DNA from: an uncultured Prevotella sp.
GTDB taxonomy: Bacteria > Bacteroidota > Bacteroidia > Bacteroidales > Bacteroidaceae
NCBI GenBank assembly: GCA_900547085.1
Contig: URFI01000097.1
Coordinates: 1 to 8,364 of the forward strand
Reading direction: 5' to 3'
Length of the DNA: 8,364 nucleotides
The notes under the pieces are model-generated. The model ran no database searches. It was not told the DNA's origin and worked only from the letters and a program-made list of their open reading frames with translations. The first letter of the stretch is position 1. Every line of letters starts with the position of its first letter. The position numbers were made by a program, and so were the translations under genes. Positions 1 through 7,224 of the stretch are shown piece after piece.

Positions 1-1
1 T

Positions 2-226
2 CAAGACCTCGTCTTGGAAAACTGTACGTTTGGGGCAGATTGCGACCGTATGTTTGAGGAGACGACCCTCGTGGCCGACATCCGCGGAGCGGTGACTAAC
101 ATCAAGAATCCCACATCTGGACGTATCGTGGCCGATGCCATCGGCTCGGTGACCATCGACGAACATGTGCTGCAACCCAATAACTGCGAGATAATTGTAC
201 GCAACAAACCATCAAACAACAAATAA
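2..226 (+). CDS. DUF3737-family beta-helix protein, 3' end only (5' truncated by window edge)
   Basis: The frame is open from the first bases to a TAA at 224-226, giving about 74 C-terminal residues of a larger protein. The segment has the look of one last beta-helix rung (LVLENCTF) followed by a short closing region with KNPTSGRIVADAIG and a final strand ending CEIIVR. This pattern matches my memory of the C-terminus of DUF3737 proteins, which are right-handed parallel beta-helix proteins of about 280 residues without an established function. The TTG at 14 is not a credible start because the frame continues upstream and the fold needs many more rungs. The gene lies 2 bases before the aminotransferase gene on the same strand, so the two are probably co-transcribed and translationally coupled. 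The family call rests on recall of the conserved tail and the rest of the gene cannot be seen. Confidence 0.75.
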   Translation, partial: QDLVLENCTFGADCDRMFEETTLVADIRGAVTNIKNPTSGRIVADAIGSVTIDEHVLQPNNCEIIVRNKPSNNK

Positions 227-228
227 AG

Positions 229-1398
229 ATGAAATACGATTTTGACGAGATTGTGAACCGCCGCGGCACCAACTCGGTGAAATGGGACGAGGCGAAAGAA
301 GAGGGAGTGATACCCATGTGGGTGGCCGACATGGACTTCAAGGCTGCACCCTGCATCCTTGAAGCACTGAAAAAGCGTGTCGACCATGGCGTGTTTGGGT
401 ATACCATGGTGCCTGACAGCTATTACGAGAGCATCATTTCGTGGTTCGAAAGGCGCCACCAATGGTATATCGAGCGCGATTGGATCATCTATACATCTGG
501 CGTGGTGCCAGCCATTTCGGCCATCATCAAGGCACTAACGGAGCCTGGAGACAAAGTGCTTGTACAGACACCGGTATACAATTGTTTCTTCTCGTCTATC
601 CGCAACAATGGCTGCACCACCGCCGAAAATGCGTTGGTGCGCAAAGGCAACTCGTATGAAATCGACTTTGACGACTTTGAGAGACAGGCAACGGATGAGA
701 AAACAAAAGTGTTCTTGCTCTGCAATCCCCACAACCCAGCCGGACGAGTGTGGACACAAGAGGAGCTGAGCCGTATGAACGATATCTGTCTCAGGCATAA
801 CGTGAAGGTAATTGCCGACGAAATTCATTGCGAACTCGTCATGCCAGGTCATGAATTCACGCCCTTTGCTGCCGTTTCCAAAGCGTGTCAAGACAATTGC
901 ATCACAACCAATTCGCCCACGAAATCATTCAATATTGCCGGACTACAGATTGCCAACATCATCACCAACAATGCAGAAGACCGACAAAAGATTGACCGCG
1001 CCATCAATATCAACGAGGTGTGCGACGTGAATCCGTTCGGCGTAATCGCCCTGCAGGCAGCCTACAACGAGGGTGAGGATTGGATTGATCAACTCAATAT
1101 CTATCTCTGGGAGAACTACCAGGCACTGAAAACATTCTTCAAGGACAACCTCCCCCAACTCGAGGTCATCGACTTGGAAGGTACATACCTTGTCTGGGTG
1201 AATGTCTGGGCAACCGGCATGACCGGCAATGAACTAACTGAGAAATTGCTGAAAGAAGGGAAAGTCTTCGTGAATCGTGGCACCATGTATGGCGAAACCA
1301 CAGGTGAAGATTACATTCGCATTAACATTGCCATGCCTCGCAGCCTCATGCTTGAAGGATTGAAACGCATGAAGGACGTGATAGACAAGAATATATAA
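229..1398 (+). CDS. MalY/PatB-family PLP-dependent aminotransferase / cystathionine beta-lyase-like C-S lyase
   Basis: This is a complete fold-type I PLP enzyme of 389 residues, the usual length for the MalY/PatB group. Visible landmarks are the N-terminal MWVADMDF motif (residues 30-37) typical of the group, CNPHNPAGRVW (165-175) with cofactor-binding Asn166, IADEIHCEL (195-203) with Asp197 that pairs with the PLP pyridine nitrogen, SPTKSFNIAGLQ (229-240) with Lys232 as the Schiff-base lysine, and YIRINIA (362-368) with Arg364 expected to bind the substrate carboxylate. Family members are cytoplasmic. They cleave the C-S bond of cystathionine or cysteine conjugates to pyruvate, ammonia and a thiol, and some have aminotransferase activity instead. 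The exact substrate cannot be read from sequence. The ATG at 229 lies 2 bases after the upstream stop, and the N-terminus MKYDFDEI is typical of the family. Nothing looks broken or missing. Confidence 0.93.
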   Translation: MKYDFDEIVNRRGTNSVKWDEAKEEGVIPMWVADMDFKAAPCILEALKKRVDHGVFGYTMVPDSYYESIISWFERRHQWYIERDWIIYTSGVVPAISAIIKALTEPGDKVLVQTPVYNCFFSSIRNNGCTTAENALVRKGNSYEIDFDDFERQATDEKTKVFLLCNPHNPAGRVWTQEELSRMNDICLRHNVKVIADEIHCELVMPGHEFTPFAAVSKACQDNCITTNSPTKSFNIAGLQIANIITNNAEDRQKIDRAININEVCDVNPFGVIALQAAYNEGEDWIDQLNIYLWENYQALKTFFKDNLPQLEVIDLEGTYLVWVNVWATGMTGNELTEKLLKEGKVFVNRGTMYGETTGEDYIRINIAMPRSLMLEGLKRMKDVIDKNI

Positions 1399-1438
1399 GA
1401 TGATGAATCATTGAGATAAAGCAACAATAAAAGAAACA

Positions 1439-1474
1439 AAGAGGGGAAGTTGCCAAGCAGCAGCTTCCCCTTTT
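1439..1474. terminator. Bidirectional intrinsic terminator between convergent operons
   Basis: A 15-bp inverted repeat pairs 1439-1453 with 1460-1474 around the 6-base loop CAAGCA. Its core is GGGGAAG/CTTCCCC, with two G-T wobbles further along the stem. On the + strand the hairpin ends in TTTTAGTTT. On the - strand it is followed by a T-rich run (CTCTTTGTTTCTTTT). It lies 40 bases past the aminotransferase stop and about 43 bases past the stop of the barrel-protein gene on the other strand, so it is placed to end both transcripts. Confidence 0.88.
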
Positions 1475-1517
1475 AGTTTCATTTGTCATCAGCAATCTAT
1501 GCTGATATGCGGTTTTC

Positions 1518-2177
1518 TTAGAAGAAATAGGCTACACCTACACGCCAAGAGTTGGCCTTGGTCTTGTGGTTTTCTACGCTTTCCTTCACACCTTTCCATG
1601 TAATGTCACCCGTCTTTCCTACACCTACATTGTAGTTCGCTGTAACTTGGAAATGCGTGGCGATGGTCAAACCAAGACCTGCATTAACACTGAAGTTAGA
1701 TGACTTCAATGTCCATTCAGCTGCTTGATCTTGAAGCTCTGATATTTTCTTCACCTTATCACCTATATTGAAAGCAATCTGCGGACCTGCAAACACGAAA
1801 ATATTGGCTGCACTGCCCATCCCAATACTATATTTTACGTTCACAGGAACAATCAGTTGCTGCTGTTTCAAAACGGTATTGAACTTTTTGTTGACACCTT
1901 CAACCTTAGCTTCTTGCCTGTTGTACAATGCAGACAAGTCCAAACCAAGGCCAGGAGCAGGCAAACCCATCTTTAAAGTCGGACCAATGAAGAAGCCAGC
2001 ACGATTGGTTGTGTTGAAAACATCTTTGTCTAACGACATCTGACTGAGGTTCATACCGCCCTTGACACCAAACTTTACTTGTGCACTAGCTGGTAATACT
2101 GTTACCATGGCCAAAACCATGATGAGTGAGATAATACTTTTTTTGTATTTCATCCACGGCATAGCAGGCGGCCTCAT
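1518..2177 (-). CDS. Small outer-membrane beta-barrel protein, PorT-like / porin family
   Basis: The gene encodes 219 residues. A signal peptide has basic KYKK (10-13), a hydrophobic core to about residue 29 and a cleavage site near PASA|Q (29-33). The mature part begins VKFGVKGGMNLSQMS, a typical first strand of the eight-stranded outer-membrane barrel superfamily that also holds T9SS protein PorT. Alternating strands with Gly and aromatic residues follow, and the chain ends WRVGVAYFF, a terminal-Phe signal for the outer-membrane assembly machinery. The ATG at 2177 was kept because its leader is A-rich (ACAAAGAA). The ATG at 2153 (MKYKKSII) would give a more compact signal peptide and is a real alternative. 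The gene lies 41 bases after porN on the same strand with no terminator hairpin between, so it may belong to the T9SS operon. Many paralogues of this fold exist, so calling it PorT itself is not supported. Confidence 0.82.
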   Translation of the reverse strand: MRPPAMPWMKYKKSIISLIMVLAMVTVLPASAQVKFGVKGGMNLSQMSLDKDVFNTTNRAGFFIGPTLKMGLPAPGLGLDLSALYNRQEAKVEGVNKKFNTVLKQQQLIVPVNVKYSIGMGSAANIFVFAGPQIAFNIGDKVKKISELQDQAAEWTLKSSNFSVNAGLGLTIATHFQVTANYNVGVGKTGDITWKGVKESVENHKTKANSWRVGVAYFF

Positions 2178-2218
2178 TTCTTTGTGTATTTATTAAGTAA
2201 GTAAAAAAAATCATTTTT

Positions 2219-3259
2219 TTAATGACGTTGTCGCCTAACGGTTACACGTGCAGGCGAATTGCTTGACGAAGAGGAAGTGCGACGACTTCTTCGGCTTTTG
2301 ACTGTCGACTTATGGCCGGCCGCTCTTCGATTACGTTTCACACGCTTCGACTTGACATCTTTAGGATTGAGCTTGGCTATGCTGTCCAAAGAGTCCTTGC
2401 GAGCCTGGTCTCCCCACATGTTCTTCTCAAAGAGTTTTATTTCCGCCTCAATGCGCTTCTGTGCGTTCGCCATGGCCGAATCAGTGGGATATTCTTGAGA
2501 TAACGTTCGTCCCAACATGTTGTTGGTCTTGTAAATCTTTCCTTTATATAGGTTTTTCGTAAAATAATCATCCACACTCATCACGGCGGCATTGTTAAGG
2601 TTGCTCGTCATGATGGTCTGTTTGGACAAGAAAGGAGCCAAATCTTCATACTTCACCCAGAACAAGGGATAGGATGTGGCACCATCACCAAAGTCGTCTA
2701 CCCGTTTCATTATGGGACATAAGGCCAAGACTTTGGTGTGGAAAGTTGCCGTAGCTTGATCATAATAAGCACTCTCCTTGATGTAATAAGCGGTCACCTC
2801 GCGCGAAGGAATATCACTATCATCAATACGAATACCTCGATCAGTACGCTCATAGTAGACATGATAGTTGTCTAAAAATGCCAAAGGTTTCACCCTGGCC
2901 GAATCTTCAAACGTTTCATTACCATCCAACCGATACTCATATGCACGGATGTTACCTGTCATCATCAACTTGAAAATGTAGCAAAACAGGTTCATTTGCG
3001 TACCCATAGGCTCCACAGGATAGTACAGACCCGCATTAGCATCTTGCGTCAAGTCAAGCTCACGATAGATGTCGCGCCGCCATACCACATCCTCAGCCAT
3101 CTTTGCCTCAGTAGGATATGACAGCTGTGCGCGCATACTAATCGTATTGGCGCTTGACTGCTGTGCGCGTTGTTGCTGCGCTCTTCGAGCCGGTGGCTGT
3201 GCGATTGCGAATTGAACGACACACAATAACAGTGATATGAATAATAATTTCTTCTTCAT
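2219..3259 (-). CDS. porN: T9SS ring protein PorN/GldN
   Basis: PorN is a periplasmic protein that binds the lipoprotein PorK and forms with it large rings attached to the inner face of the outer membrane. The call rests on gene order after porM and on family-like text in the mature part, such as VVWRRDIYRELDL, ALCPIMKRVDD and an SVDDYFTKNLYKGKIYK stretch. With the start at 3259 the product has 346 residues and a clean signal peptide (MKKKLLFISLLLCVV, cleavage near AIA|Q at 20/21). An in-frame ATG at 3301, 2 bases from the porM stop, would add 14 residues (MGDITSTSC and so on) in front of the signal peptide. I prefer 3259 because of its A-rich leader (AATAAA) and normal n-region. The last 47 residues are strongly basic and Ser-rich, unlike the rest of the protein. 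The gene follows porM by 44 bases. Confidence 0.92.
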   Translation of the reverse strand: MKKKLLFISLLLCVVQFAIAQPPARRAQQQRAQQSSANTISMRAQLSYPTEAKMAEDVVWRRDIYRELDLTQDANAGLYYPVEPMGTQMNLFCYIFKLMMTGNIRAYEYRLDGNETFEDSARVKPLAFLDNYHVYYERTDRGIRIDDSDIPSREVTAYYIKESAYYDQATATFHTKVLALCPIMKRVDDFGDGATSYPLFWVKYEDLAPFLSKQTIMTSNLNNAAVMSVDDYFTKNLYKGKIYKTNNMLGRTLSQEYPTDSAMANAQKRIEAEIKLFEKNMWGDQARKDSLDSIAKLNPKDVKSKRVKRNRRAAGHKSTVKSRRSRRTSSSSSNSPARVTVRRQRH

Positions 3260-3303
3260 TTTATTTCTGATTATGCAGCTTGTCGAGGTGATGTCACCCA
3301 TAT

Positions 3304-4854
3304 TTATTTGACGATAATTTCCATAGACGCAGGCAGTCGACGGGTTAACCCATCAGGACCAACTGCTGTGACATGTGATATATAGAACCGACGATTACGA
3401 GACAGCTTACGGAATTCATTACGTTGCCGCGCCGAAAAGCGTGCCCCATCGGAAGTCATCGGAACGGCATTGCCCATGCTGTCAAAGAAAACGGTTTCAA
3501 AACTAACCACCTTGAACTGGATATCCAATAAGCCATCGTCGATGGCAGCGTTGATACCCGTGGCTCCCATCAAGGAGGCTTTGGCTAAACCACCACCTTT
3601 AAACCGATCGGTTCCCATGGCAATGTATGCAATAGGATCAGGCAACTTGCGCACATGAAACGTGAATTTGCCCACTTGTCGTGATACACCATTATAATTG
3701 GACGACACTTGAATGGTGACATCTTTACCAACAGCTGTCGGACGAGCGATGTACTTACCAGCTCCTACTGAACGAAATCCTCCACCAGTCATCGATGCTG
3801 AGACAGATGTTAACGGCACACCGGGAATGCTGATGCTGATGGGATTCTCATAACCAGCGTACAACACATTCATCAAGTCAGCCGACACGGTTGCGCTGGG
3901 CGCCACAACAGAATACTTTTGCGTGAAATCACGCCGCATCACATCGCCGCTTCCATTTCGCATTGTGATGTAACCACTGAACGAATGCTCGCCAACACCA
4001 CCAGCAGTAAACTGGTATGTGTTGTTTCGTAAGTTTACTTTCCGTCCACCTATATATATTTCAGGTTGGCGAGTGGTATCCACTGCCGCCATAACAATCT
4101 GTGCAGAGAACCGGTCACCACTGACAACGGTGCGTGACTCGGGGATGACAAAGGCACTCAATTTATTGACACGAATGTCCTTGACGTCGACATTGGCCAC
4201 GAGTGCGTGCAGCACTTCTCCCTCGGCATAGCGCACATCACTTTGCAATTTGGATAACATCGTGACGGCAGCCGACACAGGCATGTCTTCAAACATATAT
4301 TCCTGCCAATTCTTACCCATAGCCTTGGCGCGTTTGGACAGTTGCGTTGTGAGGTTGCTCTCTATCGTCTTGCGCTGGTGCTCATCGGTTATCATCTTCA
4401 AAATTTGCTCCCGATAATGATTCACTCGCTCATAAAGTAGCTTTCCCTGGCCTGTCCCGGGAGCCAACATGACGTGCGAGGCGGCCTCAAGGTCATCCTT
4501 GTGTTTGATGTCGAACACGTTTCCGTCGGGACCGTCAGCCTCTTTGACGATGTTTTCCTTGAGCTGTTGCGCAAAATCATACAGCGAGTCACTCATACGT
4601 TTCACCGTCGTAGCCTTGTCAAACCACGCTTGCACCTTCTCTGGATTTGACTTGAACTGCTCCGAGAGCTGACGATAGATAGACACATTCTCCCTTGACG
4701 AGTTGTCCGTTGTACGGTTCAAGCTCTCCTCTACCACGGCGAATCCCTCTAAGACTTCCGTGGAAACGTTCAGAGCCAGCATTGCCATCAAGACGACATA
4801 CATGAGGTTAATCATCTTTTGGCGCGGAGATAACGGTCTTTTCTTTATTGCCAT
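3304..4854 (-). CDS. porM: T9SS motor protein PorM/GldM
   Basis: PorM is an inner-membrane protein with one N-terminal helix and a long periplasmic part. With PorL it forms the proton-driven motor that couples to the PorK/PorN ring. The 516 residues match the family length. The start MAIKKRPLSPRQKMINLMYV is characteristic: a short basic cytoplasmic piece, then a transmembrane helix at about 14-31. The helical first periplasmic domain follows (about 32-220), then beta-rich domains. The family motif with LPDP stands at 404-407 (FHVRKLPDP), at the start of the last domain. Family knowledge places a PorM dimer inside a pentamer of PorL. The ATG at 4854 gives the conserved N-terminus and no other start is plausible. 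No Shine-Dalgarno is visible, because the 8-base tandem repeat runs right up to the ATG. porN follows closely downstream. Confidence 0.96.
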   Translation of the reverse strand: MAIKKRPLSPRQKMINLMYVVLMAMLALNVSTEVLEGFAVVEESLNRTTDNSSRENVSIYRQLSEQFKSNPEKVQAWFDKATTVKRMSDSLYDFAQQLKENIVKEADGPDGNVFDIKHKDDLEAASHVMLAPGTGQGKLLYERVNHYREQILKMITDEHQRKTIESNLTTQLSKRAKAMGKNWQEYMFEDMPVSAAVTMLSKLQSDVRYAEGEVLHALVANVDVKDIRVNKLSAFVIPESRTVVSGDRFSAQIVMAAVDTTRQPEIYIGGRKVNLRNNTYQFTAGGVGEHSFSGYITMRNGSGDVMRRDFTQKYSVVAPSATVSADLMNVLYAGYENPISISIPGVPLTSVSASMTGGGFRSVGAGKYIARPTAVGKDVTIQVSSNYNGVSRQVGKFTFHVRKLPDPIAYIAMGTDRFKGGGLAKASLMGATGINAAIDDGLLDIQFKVVSFETVFFDSMGNAVPMTSDGARFSARQRNEFRKLSRNRRFYISHVTAVGPDGLTRRLPASMEIIVK

Positions 4855-4942
4855 GCTGAGTTGGTGAGTTGATAAGTTGTTGAGTTTATGAGTTCTTGGG
4901 GTTATAAGTTGGTGATTTCGTAAGCTCGTGTGTTGATGAGTT
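4855..4942 (-). repeat. Degenerate 8-base tandem repeat, 11 units, filling the porL-porM gap
   Basis: Cut into 8-base steps from the porM ATG backwards, the - strand reads AACTCAGC, AACTCACC, AACTTATC, AACTCAAC, AACTCATA, ACCCCAAG, AACTTATA, AAATCACC, AGCTTACG, AACACACG, AACTCATC. The consensus is AACTCANN. The five units nearest porM match best, units in the middle are worn, and the unit nearest porL (4935-4942) matches well again. The phase is kept with no insertion or deletion over 88 bases, leaving only 2 bases before the porL stop. The unit is not a multiple of three and the stretch does not look coding. It forms the leader of porM within the operon. The role is unknown. Confidence 0.85.
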
Positions 4943-4944
4943 GT

Positions 4945-5748
4945 TTACTCTTGTGACGGCTCTAACCCAGGATTGGCTGCACGCATATTCACGGTCATGG
5001 CCTCAATCATGCGAGCATATATCTTGTTGAGCTGCTCAATCTGTTGTGCCATCTTCCGGGTTTGGTCATTGATTTGGTCAATGGTGCCTATCTGCTGACT
5101 GGCTCCTTTCAACTGCATTTCGTAAACTTTGGATATACCCGTCAACGTACGGTTCAGGTTTTCCATTTCCTCACTATCTCGAGTCAGTCTTACACTCTGC
5201 TCTGATACCTTTCCTAACGTCTCCGTCAGTCGTTTCAGCGCATCAACATAGTTGTTTTGTGCTTCGGCCAAAGTCTGCAATTGCTGTTCATTCTCAACCT
5301 GTTGAACTTGACTTCCCAAGGGAACCTCTGCAGATACTTCCCCTATGGTCTGCTCTGCAGCAGACGAATGACCAACAACAGCGTGACGTGGGGCTGAAGC
5401 AGCAGGCCTTGATGTATTCACAGCTTGTGCGGGAGTCGTATCATAGTCATACGTTACCTGCCCCGTTTCCAAATACTCTTCCGTCACTCGCGTCGGGATA
5501 TCACGACCGTCAGCCGTTTTGTCAAACGGACGGTCAAAAGCAGAGAGGAAGAACACGAAGACCTCTGTGCCCATGCCTATGAACAGCATGAGGTTGCCAC
5601 CGGACAAGTGAGTAAGTTTGAACAAAGCTCCCAGGATGACCAATGAGGCACCCCAACTGTAAGCATAGTTCAAGAACGTCTGCCCTGGAACACTGTCCAT
5701 CCACTTTTGCAGACGATAAATGATATTGAATTTGCTGTATCCACTCAT
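4945..5748 (-). CDS. porL: T9SS motor protein PorL/GldL
   Basis: PorL is the inner-membrane partner of PorM. Family work assigns proton flow to a glutamate in its second transmembrane helix. Here two helices are visible at about 26-44 and 52-71, and Glu62 stands in the second (MGTEVFVFF), fitting that role. The start MSGYSKFNIIYRLQKWMDS is family-like. After the helices comes FDRPFD, then a polar, Ala/Pro-rich linker (about 100-145), then a long heptad-like cytoplasmic coiled coil (about 150-255) ending YARMIEAMTVNMRAANPG. The 267 residues are within the family range. The start codon overlaps the porK stop as ATGA (5745-5748), so translation is probably coupled to porK. The stop lies 90 bases before porM, the widest gap inside the operon. 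Confidence 0.95.
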   Translation of the reverse strand: MSGYSKFNIIYRLQKWMDSVPGQTFLNYAYSWGASLVILGALFKLTHLSGGNLMLFIGMGTEVFVFFLSAFDRPFDKTADGRDIPTRVTEEYLETGQVTYDYDTTPAQAVNTSRPAASAPRHAVVGHSSAAEQTIGEVSAEVPLGSQVQQVENEQQLQTLAEAQNNYVDALKRLTETLGKVSEQSVRLTRDSEEMENLNRTLTGISKVYEMQLKGASQQIGTIDQINDQTRKMAQQIEQLNKIYARMIEAMTVNMRAANPGLEPSQE

Positions 5749-7208
5749 TTTCTTTTGCCTTTCTTCTGTTTAGTACTGGTTGTGTTCGCCAAGCTGCGTA
5801 CGCATCTGAACCCGATGTACGAGCGAGGTTGGTTTTGATATTCCCATGTACGCCAAGCGCTTCTGATGTACGATTCTGGGTCTTTCCACGATCCACCGCG
5901 TACACTTTTTTTCTTCAGTTTATACGGATCTTCCAACGCCGCCTTATACTCCAACTGCGGATTCAAATCGTTCATCGCATCGACACCCGCCTCATTATAT
6001 ATGGTACTCGTCCATTCAGCCACGTTGCCCGCCATGTCGTACAAACCGTTGGAGTTAGCACCGTAGATGCCCACCTTACTGGTAATGAGGTTGCCGTCCT
6101 TGGTATAGTTGCCACGGTCGGGCTTGAAATTGGCATAGAAACAACCCTCACCCGTGGCTACCGCCTCATTTTCCCATGGGAACTCCGTGCCGTCTTTGCC
6201 ACGAGCCGCATATTCCCACTCTGCTTCTGTTGGCAGGCGATATCGTTGAATATAACGAGCCTCGCCACCCAATCCTTTTAACAGATAATCGGTTCGCCAC
6301 GCACAGAAGGCGTTGGCCTGCTCCCAAGTAACGCCCACGACAGGATAATCGTTGTACGCCGGATTGCTGAAATAGTTACGGAGGTAAGTTTCGTTGTCCG
6401 AATTTTGGAAATCATTCACCCAACAGGTGGTGTCTGGATACACGTTGACGATATAAGTATTGAGGAAATCCCATGGACCCGAGCGTGGTCGGTTGATGGT
6501 TTCGCTCACAATCTGTCCGTTGTCATCTACGTAAGCAGTGTCCTTAGAAATCATCACCACTTCGTCAGGATTAACGGTCAGGTCGGTATTCAGATTACGC
6601 TCTTGGGGCAACATTCTGTTTCTTCTCAAGGCAGCGGTCGTATAGTCGTACACCTCGTAGCGATAGTTCAGCTGACGATAGTCGAGCAACTTCTCGCCCG
6701 TCACCGGGTTGGTGACATACATACTCTCCAAGGCGCGTTGCTCATCCTCATTCATCTTGCGGGGAAGTGCTTTTTTCCAATTCAGATGAGGTTTAACAGG
6801 GTCACCGTTTTTGTCCTCTGTGATGAGATAAGTCTCATCACCCGCATAAGCCGGATCGGCCAAACGGGTACGCAAGATGCTGTCGCGAACCCAGGCAACA
6901 AACTGTTTATACTCAGAGTTTGTCACCTCTGTTTCATCCATCCAGAACCCATCTACAGAGATATCTTTCTGCGACAACTGCTTGCCCCAAAGGCTATCCT
7001 GCTTTTCAAGCCCCATCTTCAAATAGCCACGGCTTACCCGTGTCATTCCGTATGGTGTGGGTTCGGTGAAGGCTTTTCCGCCAACACCCACTACTTCGCC
7101 GCCTTTACCCATAGAAGCAGACTTGCTACCGAAGCAACCTGTCAGCATCATCAAGCCTATCACGGCCAAGCCGAATATCATGTTTCTCTTCATATTCCTG
7201 AATTTCAT
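5745..7208 (-). CDS. porK: T9SS outer-membrane lipoprotein PorK/GldK (FGE-sulfatase fold)
   Basis: PorK is the lipid-anchored half of the PorK/PorN ring. The 487 residues begin with a lipoprotein signal peptide ending in the lipobox LTGC, with Cys25 as the lipidated residue. From about residue 55 to 475 it has the fold of formylglycine-generating enzymes, seen in MDETEVTNSEYKQFV, GVTWEQANAFCAWR, RLPTEAEWEYAARG, GNVAEWTS, VRGGSW and YIGFRCVRS. The two catalytic cysteines of true formylglycine enzymes, expected just after RGGSW, are Asp443 and Ile448 here by eye alignment, so the domain is likely structural. The tail KQKKGKRK is basic. The ATG at 7208 lies 16 bases after the porP stop; an in-frame ATG at 7193 (MKRNMIFG) also leaves an intact signal peptide. 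The 3' end overlaps porL by 4 bases. Confidence 0.96.
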   Translation of the reverse strand: MKFRNMKRNMIFGLAVIGLMMLTGCFGSKSASMGKGGEVVGVGGKAFTEPTPYGMTRVSRGYLKMGLEKQDSLWGKQLSQKDISVDGFWMDETEVTNSEYKQFVAWVRDSILRTRLADPAYAGDETYLITEDKNGDPVKPHLNWKKALPRKMNEDEQRALESMYVTNPVTGEKLLDYRQLNYRYEVYDYTTAALRRNRMLPQERNLNTDLTVNPDEVVMISKDTAYVDDNGQIVSETINRPRSGPWDFLNTYIVNVYPDTTCWVNDFQNSDNETYLRNYFSNPAYNDYPVVGVTWEQANAFCAWRTDYLLKGLGGEARYIQRYRLPTEAEWEYAARGKDGTEFPWENEAVATGEGCFYANFKPDRGNYTKDGNLITSKVGIYGANSNGLYDMAGNVAEWTSTIYNEAGVDAMNDLNPQLEYKAALEDPYKLKKKSVRGGSWKDPESYIRSAWRTWEYQNQPRSYIGFRCVRSLANTTSTKQKKGKRK

Positions 7209-7224
7209 TTTTCCACGATGGTCA

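Noticed and set aside
1..462. A 153-codon open frame on the - strand
   Set aside because: It runs antisense across the DUF3737 end and the start of the aminotransferase gene, whose motifs are unambiguous, and the peptide shows no recognisable features.
3287..3298. Near-palindrome GGTGATGTCACC just before porN, operator-like
   Set aside because: Five-base arms with a 2-base centre are expected by chance at this length, and it lies inside an operon where no operator is expected.
3260..3301. Longer porN start at ATG 3301
   Set aside because: It would put 14 extra residues before a well-formed signal peptide. The ATG at 3259 has a better A-rich leader. It is kept only as an alternative.
5534..5905. 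A 123-codon open frame on the - strand across the porK-porL junction
   Set aside because: It is in a different frame from both porK and porL, which overlap correctly by ATGA, and its peptide shows no family features.
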